This document shows positions 1-5,168 of a stretch of 5,229 bases of DNA, piece by piece (the stretch's first letter is position 1; each line of letters opens with the position of its first letter). Position numbers and translations under genes: made by a program. The DNA lies in the NCBI GenBank assembly GCA_020629335.1, contig JAHDDN010000402.1:1-5229 (forward strand), read 5' to 3'. The notes under the pieces are model-generated. The model searched no databases, was not told the origin of the DNA, and was given only the letters and a program-made list of their open reading frames with translations. Source of the stretch: Chitinophagales bacterium (lineage in GTDB: Bacteria; Bacteroidota; Bacteroidia; Chitinophagales; UBA2359).

Positions 1-42
1 ATAGAGTGCCTGGTCTCCCCATTTCTTCAAGCTAATATCCAT
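1..42 (-). CDS. Possible 5' end of a gene running off the left edge (uncertain)
   Basis: Reading leftward from an ATG at 42-40, the minus strand stays open to the window edge for 14 codons, giving MDISLKKWGDQALY. The frame is also open upstream of that ATG, so the start is not fixed. A rival reading is the last 16 codons of a plus-strand gene ending with TAA at 49-51 (IECLVSPFLQANIHFD). In that case the gene would stop just before repeat element A, as yraN does before element B. The piece is too short to name a family, and the two readings cannot both be right. Confidence 0.25.
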   Translation of the reverse strand, partial: MDISLKKWGDQALY

Positions 43-58
43 TTCGACTAATTTTTTG

Positions 59-222
59 TAAGGAATATTGAAATAATAAATGGACTATTTTATACACAGG
101 AAAAAGATACAAGCATAAGGCGCAAAAACGAAGCATAGCATCGCTACGTAAGTCTTTTGCAACGCAATGATTGTATATTTTTACCAGTAGAAAACGTCAA
201 TTTAATGTTTTAGTATTCCTAA
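59..222. repeat. Intergenic palindromic element, copy A
   Basis: About 164 bases form one long imperfect inverted repeat centred near 141. Outer arms pair AGGAATA (61-67) with TATTCCT (214-220). GCAAAA (122-127) pairs with TTTTGC (155-160). The apex is TAGC (136-139), loop ATC, GCTA (143-146). Between these, 81-121 pairs imperfectly with 160-199. It shares with copies B and C the motif AAGGC left of the apex, an AACGnA motif right of it and an AT-rich arm about 15 bases in from each end. It contains no ORF. It lies 54 bases beyond the stop of the minus-strand gene at 277-942. It could be a non-autonomous mobile element or a transcribed structured RNA. Confidence 0.75.
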
Positions 223-276
223 GTAAAATTAACACAAAATTAGTTGATAACATAACCTAATCAAGTAATGAGTCCT

Positions 277-942
277 TTATTTAGGAACCATTCCAATTTT
301 AAAATGAAGGTTAAATCCTGGAGTAATATATTTTCCATCTTCACGACTACTAATAAAGCCATCAGAAATATTTGTGCTAGCATCTTCTGGAAGGTCAGAG
401 TTGATCGTCAGATAGCGAACCCCAATTCCTAATCCGTAATCTATTAAAAATCGATTTGTCAATATACTCATCCATCCAAATTTTACATTAAGTCCAGCTA
501 AATGCTTCATTCGATCGTACTCAAATTTTTCAAAATAAGTACAGTCAAAACGACAAAGCCAGTCAACTCGATTATAGCTTTGGTACTTATAGAATAGCTC
601 AGGCCCAAAATAAGTAAAGGTTTTTCCTTTAGGAGAAGCTTTAAAATAAAAGCGCATTTCACTTTTGATCCTAAAGCCCCACATTGGGTCAATATCATAT
701 TCTAAAAAAGGATTAAGTACACTATTCATATAAGCTAGCTCATGTTGCATCGTGATTTTTTGTTTGAGCTTCGTTTCTACTGCTAAGTGTATATGAGGAT
801 TAGGATCTGCAATCAGGCTTATTAAGCCTGATTTTAAACTGAGTTGAGGCAGATTATCCCAAGGATCCATCGGAAGGTCTTGAGCATAGTTCGTGTGCGA
901 ATGAAAGGCGAGGAGGATTAGAAGGCAGAGCACAAACCGCAT
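277..942 (-). CDS. Secreted protein of unknown function, possibly a small outer-membrane beta-barrel
   Basis: I do not recognise a named family. The 221-residue protein begins with a Sec signal peptide: Arg2, a hydrophobic core at 3-13, and probable cleavage near Ala20-Gln21. The absence of a cysteine right after the core argues against a lipoprotein. The mature part has alternating hydrophobic and polar stretches rich in aromatics, for example 35-55, 66-80, 88-102, 107-121, 150-180 and 207-218. That pattern suits a beta-barrel of the outer membrane. There are two cysteines four residues apart (130 and 134). The ATG at 942 is 41 bases after the stop of the LVIVD lipoprotein gene on the same strand, so it may be the third gene of that transcript. 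No Shine-Dalgarno is visible. The signal-peptide call is firm; the barrel is an inference from composition. Confidence 0.8.
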   Translation of the reverse strand: MRFVLCLLILLAFHSHTNYAQDLPMDPWDNLPQLSLKSGLISLIADPNPHIHLAVETKLKQKITMQHELAYMNSVLNPFLEYDIDPMWGFRIKSEMRFYFKASPKGKTFTYFGPELFYKYQSYNRVDWLCRFDCTYFEKFEYDRMKHLAGLNVKFGWMSILTNRFLIDYGLGIGVRYLTINSDLPEDASTNISDGFISSREDGKYITPGFNLHFKIGMVPK

Positions 943-983
943 ACTGATTGAAAATTTTGAGTGAGTAGATTTTATTCAAGCAT

Positions 984-1784
984 TTATTCAACTTCTATAA
1001 CAGATAGTTCTTCAATTTCAAAGCTAAAGTCTTTATCAAACTGAGGATAATCATATTCGTATTGATATAAACCTTCCTTACTAACCATCAATAAAAGTCC
1101 ATCTAAAGGAATGACATCATAAGCCGTGAATCCTTCTTCATGATGTATTAGCTGAATATTATTGGGATCACTAATGTTGAATACTTTCAAACCTTCAGAG
1201 CCATCACATAAGAAGAGTAAGCGTCCATCTACTCCTAATCCATGCGGATTATGCATATCATAAGCCTTAATCAATTCAGGTGATTGAATATCAGCAATAT
1301 CAACTATCAGCAATTCATCATTTACTTCCCATCCATTCAATCCACAACGATTACCAGTAGTGAAGCTACGTAAGGTAACAAAGGCTAAAGTATCCTGAGC
1401 TACCACAGGATCACAGGCAGTCGCATGTTGGAAAGAACTTCCAGCAGATAAATCTGGAGAAGCTGGGTTAGTAATATCATAAATAAACATCTCTGAGACC
1501 GACCCAATGAATAGGTGATTGCCATAAGGGAAGATGGTTTCAATACCAAAGCCGACCTCGATATCACTCACTAGTTGAGGATTAGCAGGATCGCTTAAAT
1601 CCATTGTCTTAAGATTTTGATCATCTACACTATAGAGATAATTGTCTACTATGGTAAAGCGAGCTAAGGAACCTCCAGTACCACTATCCACACTTGTCGG
1701 ATCAGCGCTTTCTTTAGAGCAGCCTAATAAAGTTAGCAAAAAAAGTAGTGGCAAATAGGCCCATTTTATATTTGGCGTTTTCAT
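984..1784 (-). CDS. LVIVD-repeat lipoprotein, corresponding to the C-terminal part of longer family members
   Basis: A cell-envelope lipoprotein with beta-propeller-like LVIVD repeats; the biochemical role of the family is unknown to me. I take ATG 1784 as the start, giving 266 residues: the frame extends to a TTG at 1805, but MKTPNIKWAY followed by a leucine core gives a clean lipoprotein signal ending in lipobox LLGC (Cys22). Four LVIVD-type repeats are visible near 59-75 (LKTMDLSDPANPQ), 99-112, 158-174 and 199-213 (LKVFNISDPNNIQ). A conserved-looking TACDPVV block lies at 123-128, with a further cysteine at 147. The start is 24 bases after the stop of the paralogous gene at 1809-2348, so the two are very likely cotranscribed. 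From the GGSLARF stretch (38-43) on, the sequence resembles the second half of longer Bacteroidota LVIVD proteins as I recall them. Confidence 0.9.
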   Translation of the reverse strand: MKTPNIKWAYLPLLFLLTLLGCSKESADPTSVDSGTGGSLARFTIVDNYLYSVDDQNLKTMDLSDPANPQLVSDIEVGFGIETIFPYGNHLFIGSVSEMFIYDITNPASPDLSAGSSFQHATACDPVVAQDTLAFVTLRSFTTGNRCGLNGWEVNDELLIVDIADIQSPELIKAYDMHNPHGLGVDGRLLFLCDGSEGLKVFNISDPNNIQLIHHEEGFTAYDVIPLDGLLLMVSKEGLYQYEYDYPQFDKDFSFEIEELSVIEVE

Positions 1785-1808
1785 TTCTTTGTTTTTTCTG
1801 GTCAAGGA

Positions 1809-2348
1809 TTATCTTCTACACTTAGGATTCGTTAGTGTGGCTTCCTCCCACTTAATGATGATTCCTTTTTCAGGATCTACGCATTCAAAATAGCCATTGT
1901 AAAATGGTGGGAAATTTTGACTGCTTTGTGAATACATATCATCAAAACGATTTAATTCCTTGACATCTGTAGGATCAGAAATATCTAATACCACTAAATC
2001 TTGTCCGTTATCGGCATACATAATATTTCCCTGTATAGCAATGTCATTATTGCTTGGGATATTAATGAAGGCAATATTCACAGGTTCTCTTGGATCTGAA
2101 TTATCTACCACATGTACCCCTAATCCTGCATCTCCAATGAAAATATAATTGAGGTAATAATAAATTTTACCTGTTTCCACTAAAGGGCGCGGACTACTAG
2201 AGTAAATATTATCAAAATCTCCTGGATCAATATAGACAGGCCGTAATCCTTCTACTATAAAATCAGGTTCCTCCTTACTTTCACAAGCAGTAAAGGCCAT
2301 CAATACAGTGAGTATTAAACTGCTCCACAAAAGGGTATGTTTTTTCAT
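1809..2348 (-). CDS. Short LVIVD-repeat lipoprotein, corresponding to the N-terminal part of longer family members
   Basis: A predicted lipoprotein of 179 residues. MKKHTLLWSS and a hydrophobic core lead to a lipobox FTAC with Cys22 as the lipidated residue. Two LVIVD-type repeats are visible: 77-95 (GVHVVDNSDPREPVNIAFI) and 118-135 (LVVLDISDPTDVKELNRF). Between them, NDIAIQGNIMYADNG (101-115) is a block I recall from Bacteroidota LVIVD proteins. The C-terminus (FECVDPEKG at 154-161, ending NPKCRR) resembles a mid-protein segment of longer relatives, which then continue into what is here the next gene. The ATG at 2348 is supported by the signal peptide. It is the first gene of a minus-strand run, 24 bases ahead of the next start, and its upstream DNA is repeat element C. 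No frameshift is apparent: both genes have intact, separate export signals. Confidence 0.88.
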   Translation of the reverse strand: MKKHTLLWSSLILTVLMAFTACESKEEPDFIVEGLRPVYIDPGDFDNIYSSSPRPLVETGKIYYYLNYIFIGDAGLGVHVVDNSDPREPVNIAFINIPSNNDIAIQGNIMYADNGQDLVVLDISDPTDVKELNRFDDMYSQSSQNFPPFYNGYFECVDPEKGIIIKWEEATLTNPKCRR

Positions 2349-2368
2349 CTTGTAATTTGTCTTTCCTT

Positions 2369-2397
2369 CAAACTTTCAATTACTATAAGTACCTAAA
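2369..2397 (-). promoter_or_regulatory. Weak candidate promoter for the LVIVD lipoprotein genes
   Basis: On the minus strand, AAAGTTTG (2376-2369) resembles the Bacteroidota -7 box TAnnTTTG, and TTTAG (2397-2393) lies 16 bases upstream in the place of a -33 TTTG box. Transcription would start about 17 bases before the ATG at 2348. The upstream box falls inside the end of element C, so the element may have supplied part of the promoter. Both boxes are imperfect and such matches arise easily in AT-rich DNA. Confidence 0.2.
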
Positions 2398-2561
2398 CAT
2401 AAATAATCATCACTTTTGATGGCTTAATTTTGCGCTGTACTGCGTTACTTTTTTTAGTAATAGCGCTGCTATTCCGTCAAAAAAGTGCCTTGTTCAGCAT
2501 AAAATTAATCTCATCAGAGAAGTGTCGATTATTTTCATTCAGGTACTTAACTACTATAAGT
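2381..2561. repeat. 10-base direct repeat flanking element C (candidate target-site duplication)
   Basis: TACTATAAGT occurs at 2381-2390 and again at 2552-2561, bracketing the element almost exactly. The left copy overlaps the outermost bases of the element's own inverted arm, so the precise boundary is ambiguous. A duplication like this is what transposase-mediated insertion would leave; chance is possible in AT-rich DNA. Confidence 0.4.
2386..2549. repeat. Intergenic palindromic element, copy C
   Basis: About 164 bases form an imperfect hairpin centred near 2467. The outer arms 2388-2415 and 2520-2547 match at about 22 of 28 positions when one is reverse-complemented. ACTTTTTT (2447-2454) pairs perfectly with AAAAAAGT (2479-2486). 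The apex is AATAGC (2459-2464), loop GCT, GCTATT (2468-2473). Read on the minus strand it matches copy B's layout: ACAAGGC, then an apex with loop AGC, then AACGCAGTA. So it is inserted in the opposite orientation to A and B. It sits between two divergent genes and takes up most of their shared upstream region. There is no ORF in it. Confidence 0.75.
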
Positions 2562-2583
2562 TACGAAGATAATTAAAATTTCG

Positions 2584-2598
2584 TTGCTTGATAAGCAA
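2584..2598. promoter_or_regulatory. Small perfect palindrome upstream of the transporter gene
   Basis: TTGCTT, spacer GAT, AAGCAA is a perfect 6-base inverted repeat ending 33 bases before the transporter ATG at 2632. Its size and position suit an operator for a dimeric regulator, or a small hairpin in the 5' leader. No regulator gene is in the window, and I cannot assign it to a known binding site. Confidence 0.3.
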
Positions 2599-2620
2599 TA
2601 ATGAGTTCAATAAGTGCATC

Positions 2621-2625
2621 AGGAG
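2621..2625 (+). promoter_or_regulatory. Shine-Dalgarno site that decides the transporter start
   Basis: AGGAG lies 6 bases before the ATG at 2632, close to the optimal spacing. It favours ATG 2632 over the in-frame GTG at 2614, which would put the AGGAG inside the coding sequence. A strong site stands out here because the other genes in the window lack one. Confidence 0.7.
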
Positions 2626-2631
2626 TGTAAA

Positions 2632-3609
2632 ATGAATAAATTGTTCTTTATAATGGCGTTTTTATTATATCTTGGTCTTATGCCAGACATTGATCAAATA
2701 CAGCTCCATTTTAGTCCTGAAAGCTTGCAATTTATGAATATCTGTTTGGGCTTTATCATGTATGGTGTAGCCTTAGAGTTAGAGATGGCTGATTTTCAGG
2801 CATTAATTAAAAATCCCAAAAGTACTTTGACAGGCGTTTTTTCCCAATTTTTTCTCTTACCCTTTTTGACTTTTCTCCTAGTGGTAATTTTAAAGCCATA
2901 TCCAAGTATTGGCTTGGGGATGATACTGGTAGCAGCTTGTCCTGGAGGGAATATTTCCAACTTCTTCTCATTGCTTTCTAAAGGAAATGCAGCTCTCTCT
3001 GTTAGCTTAACAGCTATTGCAACATTGTTTGCTATTGTGATGACTCCTTTGAATTTTGCGTTTTGGGGGGGGATGAGCGATGTGACTGCCCCCCTTTTGA
3101 GTAAGATATCCTTGGAGCCGATTGACATGATAAAGACGGTCTTCGTGCTCTTAGGGCTTCCCTTAGTATTAGGTATGTTGACCGCTCAATATTTACCTAA
3201 GCTGACTAAAAAGATGCTTAAGCCCATTCGAATCTTGTCAATACTCTTCTTTTTAGCCTTTATCGGAGGGGCATTTGCGGCTAATTTTGACCTCTTTTTG
3301 AAGCATATCCATTTAGTTATTTTTGTTGTATTTATTCATAATGCGGTGGCTTTGGCCAGTGGTTTTGGCTTAGGGACAATTATGCGCTTAAGTAATCGAG
3401 ATCGTCGCTCCATCACTATTGAAACAGGCATACAAAATTCAGGCTTAGGCTTGATTTTAATTTTCAATTTCTTCAATGGAATGGGAGGTATGGCGATGAT
3501 TGCCGCTTGGTGGGGCGTATGGCATATGGCCTCAGGTCTGTTAATTGGGGCTTATTGGAATAGACGAGAACCCGATTTAAATATGGTTCAAAATGAAGTA
3601 GATGGCTAA
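2632..3609 (+). CDS. Bile acid:sodium symporter family (BASS/SBF) transporter
   Basis: An inner-membrane, sodium-coupled carrier of 325 residues, normal for the family, with about ten hydrophobic segments. Diagnostic features are the first crossover motif ACPGGNISN (102-110) and the second, ETGIQN (264-269). Compared with the sodium ligands known from the Neisseria meningitidis ASBT structure, equivalents are present: Gln72, Ser109, Asn110, Ser123, Thr127, Glu264 and Gln268. Sodium coupling is therefore likely retained. The substrate cannot be read from the sequence: relatives carry bile acids, pyruvate, pantoate and other organic anions. The start at ATG 2632 is chosen for its AGGAG site. 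The stop overlaps the yraN start by 8 bases, so translation of the two is probably coupled. Odd feature: a run of eight G at 3065-3072 and six C at 3089-3094, encoding a loop (WGGMSDVTAP) after the fifth hydrophobic segment. Confidence 0.93.
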   Translation: MNKLFFIMAFLLYLGLMPDIDQIQLHFSPESLQFMNICLGFIMYGVALELEMADFQALIKNPKSTLTGVFSQFFLLPFLTFLLVVILKPYPSIGLGMILVAACPGGNISNFFSLLSKGNAALSVSLTAIATLFAIVMTPLNFAFWGGMSDVTAPLLSKISLEPIDMIKTVFVLLGLPLVLGMLTAQYLPKLTKKMLKPIRILSILFFLAFIGGAFAANFDLFLKHIHLVIFVVFIHNAVALASGFGLGTIMRLSNRDRRSITIETGIQNSGLGLILIFNFFNGMGGMAMIAAWWGVWHMASGLLIGAYWNRREPDLNMVQNEVDG

Positions 3610-3967
3610 GCATAATTTATTAGGAAAGATGGGAGAAGATGCGGCTTGTTACCTCCTTAAGAGAAAAGGCTATCACATATTAGAGCGCAATTGGCGTTTT
3701 AAAAGAATGGAAGTAGATATTATCGCCTTATTTGAGAATCAATTGATTTTTGTAGAAGTCAAGGCTCGAAGTCGCTCTGATTTTGGGCATCCAGAAGAGG
3801 CCGTTAGCGCTCAGAAAGAACGTCTATTAATGCGAGCTGCCAGCGCTTATATTCGCATTCAATCATGGGAGCAAGATATTCGTTTTGATATAATCTCGGT
3901 GGTTTTTGAGGGAAGCCAAAAACGCATCTCCCATATAGAAGATGCGTTTTTTCCTTATGATTTTTAG
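3602..3967 (+). CDS. yraN: YraN/UPF0102 family protein with a PD-(D/E)XK nuclease-like fold
   Basis: A small cytoplasmic protein of 121 residues, the usual family length. The family has the restriction-endonuclease fold, but I know of no settled cellular role. Visible signature: LGKMGEDAA (6-14, with Glu12), GYHILERNWR (23-32), MEVDIIA (36-42, Asp39), FVEVKAR (50-56, Glu52 and Lys54 as the E-x-K pair) and FGHPEEAV (61-68). The PD-(D/E)XK residues are thus intact. The conserved-looking end, ISHIEDAFFP (109-118), supports the full reading frame. The ATG at 3602 overlaps the transporter's stop (ATGGCTAA), so expression follows the transporter gene. The last codons lie within a terminator-like hairpin, and the TAG stop (3965-3967) falls in a 13-base piece matching the end of repeat element A. 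Confidence 0.95.
   Translation: MAKHNLLGKMGEDAACYLLKRKGYHILERNWRFKRMEVDIIALFENQLIFVEVKARSRSDFGHPEEAVSAQKERLLMRAASAYIRIQSWEQDIRFDIISVVFEGSQKRISHIEDAFFPYDF
3918..3952 (+). terminator. Intrinsic terminator-like hairpin inside the 3' end of yraN
   Basis: AAAAACGCATCT (3918-3929) pairs perfectly over 12 bases with AGATGCGTTTTT (3940-3951), leaving a 10-base loop and a run of six T at 3947-3952. Because A and T runs flank the GC core on both sides, it should work in both directions, ending the transporter-yraN transcript and reading from the convergent CAP gene. Unusually it is coding: it spans roughly residues 107-117 of YraN, and the T run comes 12 bases before the stop codon. Confidence 0.75.
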
Positions 3968-3970
3968 GAA

Positions 3971-4140
3971 TACTAAGGAACGTTTAAAAAATAAGATTGG
4001 CATTTGCAGCTAAATATTTTGTATCAAGACAAGGCGAAAAATGCAGGCGATGCAGCGCATCGGCAAGGCTTTTCAACGAAGTATTGGTACAAAAGATTAG
4101 TTGCTAAATGTGGAAATTATTTTTTAAACGTTCCTAAGTA
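3971..4140. repeat. Intergenic palindromic element, copy B
   Basis: About 170 bases form an imperfect hairpin centred near 4055. The outer arms are perfect over 19 bases: AGGAACGTTTAAAAAATAA (3976-3994) against 4117-4135. A further TACT/AGTA pair follows beyond one mismatch. The apex is CGATGC (4048-4053), loop AGC, GCATCG (4057-4062). Shared motifs are CAAGGCG at 4029-4035 and AACGAAGTA at 4075-4083. It fills the gap between the convergent yraN and CAP genes. There is no ORF in it. Its right end CCTAAGTAA is the same as that of copy A. Confidence 0.85.
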
Positions 4141-4145
4141 ACATA

Positions 4146-4706
4146 TTACTTATCCCCATAGACCTGTGTGATGTGTATGCGTTTGCGTTTCTTATCGTAA
4201 ATGACAGCCGTTCCTGCATAGTGATAATCTTTATCTATCAGATTTTGGTAATGGCCTTTAGATTTAATCCAGTTTTTGACGGCTCTTTTCACCGCTTCCC
4301 GATAAGTCATATCTTCTAGTATCTGCTGTCTGCCTCTTTGGGTATAAGAAAGGGCAATGTATTGGAGATTTTCGCCTATATGCGTCCATGAATCATCAAA
4401 ATGATGAACTCTATCACTGGCTGATCGCATACTTCTTTTAGGTTGCTTGTGGCTGAGTTTGCCTGTTTCTTTCATCCAATTATTATGGTATTGAGCTGCT
4501 TTTTGTAGCATATTATCGGCCTCTAAAAAAGGCTTTCTTTTGCGTTTTCTAAGCGTATTTACTTCTTCCAATATCAAGACCTCTAAATAGCCTAAATTGG
4601 GATTGTTGAAATCAATTAGATCATCGGGCTGTTGGGCTTGAATATGACTTGGAATGGATAGAAGGCAGAGAAGGATCAGTAAAGCAAATGTTTTAGTTGC
4701 GTTCAT
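4146..4706 (-). CDS. Secreted CAP-domain (SCP/PR1-like) protein
   Basis: An exported protein of 186 residues. Sec signal peptide: Lys5, leucine core 8-17, probable cleavage after Ala24 (IQA-QQ). The CAP domain covers about 40-184. LILEEVNTLR (44-53) is the first helix. Cavity residues typical of the family are His86 in KLSHKQ, Glu112 in GENLQYI (111-117) and His152 in the NWIKSKGHYQNL segment (145-156). The last strands are HYAGTAVIY (162-170) and HITQVYG (178-184). CAP proteins occur in all kingdoms and bacterial ones are mostly of unknown function; the cavity His/Glu set suggests metal or ligand binding, not a proven enzyme activity. A basic cluster RKRKRKPF (53-60) stands out. It is convergent with yraN and reads toward element B and the terminator in yraN. 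No clear promoter is seen upstream. Confidence 0.92.
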   Translation of the reverse strand: MNATKTFALLILLCLLSIPSHIQAQQPDDLIDFNNPNLGYLEVLILEEVNTLRKRKRKPFLEADNMLQKAAQYHNNWMKETGKLSHKQPKRSMRSASDRVHHFDDSWTHIGENLQYIALSYTQRGRQQILEDMTYREAVKRAVKNWIKSKGHYQNLIDKDYHYAGTAVIYDKKRKRIHITQVYGDK

Positions 4707-4782
4707 GTAATTTAGTGTTTGTAGTGTAGTATTCTGAGGAAGTGCTGTTATAACGACGAATGGTTGGGAAATAGTATGAAAA

Positions 4783-4870
4783 AACTGAAAAACTGGCCAA
4801 CCGAATAACAGCTAAACTGGCTAACTGATAAGTTGTTTGGTTAAACGTTCGGTTAATCAGTTTTTCAGTT
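4783..4870. repeat. 88-base hairpin upstream of the CAP gene
   Basis: The arms 4783-4805 and 4848-4870 are inverted copies over 23 bases with three adjacent mismatches: AACTGAAAAACTG and AACCGAA are shared, separated by GCC on one arm and ATT on the other. Inside, 4813-4824 can pair further with 4831-4842 if G-U pairs are allowed, giving a nearly continuous stem. AACTG recurs at 4783, 4791, 4814 and 4822. It lies 77 bases upstream of the CAP gene start. It does not share the AAGGC and AACGnA motifs of elements A-C. Confidence 0.7.
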
Positions 4871-4914
4871 AAAAACGTTTATCGGTTTAAGAATCGGCTT
4901 AGGGATGGAAGTGG

Positions 4915-5016
4915 TATGTGGCGTGAGGAGGTAGCTTATGGAGCTTAGGCAGACGCAGGCTGGCCTGAAAGGCAGACAAGTATGCCTTAGCGGAATAGCT
5001 GCCGAGTAGCCACATA
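4915..5016. other. Nested stem-loop of about 100 bases, candidate structured RNA or palindromic repeat
   Basis: Four stems share one axis near 4966: TATGTGGC (4915-4922) with GCCACATA (5009-5016); GGTAGCT (4930-4936) with AGCTGCC (4997-5003), one G-U pair; GCTTAGGCA (4943-4951) with TGCCTTAGC (4983-4991), one mismatch; and an apex GCCT-GAA-AGGC (4963-4973). The spacing is consistent on both sides. It is more GC-rich than the flanks. A minus-strand frame crosses it but looks non-coding. No known RNA family is recognised. Confidence 0.5.
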
Positions 5017-5050
5017 AGAACGGACAGCCCGACCGAGCGCCTTCGGCGAA

Positions 5051-5078
5051 TGCATAATGCATAATGATGAACGATGAA
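5051..5078. repeat. Degenerate 7-base tandem repeats, block 1
   Basis: Four consecutive heptamers: TGCATAA, TGCATAA, TGATGAA, CGATGAA. The first two are identical and the rest keep the pattern. Such decaying heptamer runs occur in intergenic DNA; no function is evident. Confidence 0.5.
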
Positions 5079-5130
5079 TAATTTTTAACGATCAATATTG
5101 AGAAAAGCAAAGCGAGGGAAGCCCCAAGTT

Positions 5131-5158
5131 AACAATGAACAATGAATTATGAATTGAA
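5131..5158. repeat. Degenerate 7-base tandem repeats, block 2
   Basis: Heptamers AACAATG, AACAATG, AATTATG, AATTGAA in a row, with the same period and a similar AATGA-rich composition to the block about 50 bases upstream. Confidence 0.5.
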
Positions 5159-5168
5159 ATAATAGTAG

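Noticed and set aside
244..264. Weak hairpin TTGAT...ATCAA downstream of the gene at 277-942 as a terminator
   Set aside because: Only five AT-rich pairs, with an 11-base loop and no clear T run.
507..698. 63-codon minus-strand frame inside the 277-942 gene
   Set aside because: It overlaps the gene with the signal peptide on the same strand in another frame, and has no start signal or domain.
1785..1805. N-terminal extension MTRKNKE of the second LVIVD lipoprotein from a TTG start
   Set aside because: The ATG at 1784 gives a normal lipoprotein signal peptide, and the extension adds charged residues with no support.
1960..3128. Reading frames opposite the short LVIVD gene (1960-2148 plus) and the transporter (2796-3128 minus)
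   Set aside because: They lie wholly opposite well-supported genes and encode nothing recognisable.
59..4140. CRISPR-like interpretation of the three repeats
   Set aside because: They are single, long, diverged and over a kilobase apart, with no spacer array and no cas genes.
4776..4808. Ten-codon ORF MKKLKNWPTE before the 88-base hairpin, like a leader peptide
   Set aside because: No plus-strand gene follows for it to control, and it overlaps the hairpin arm, which explains the sequence better.
4865..5110. 81-codon minus-strand reading frame, cysteine-rich (GCPFLCGY, PACVCLSS)
   Set aside because: It starts at TTG without a ribosome site, crosses the nested stem-loop and the heptamer repeats, and resembles no domain. 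It is more likely a chance frame over a repeat; a conserved protein search could overturn this.
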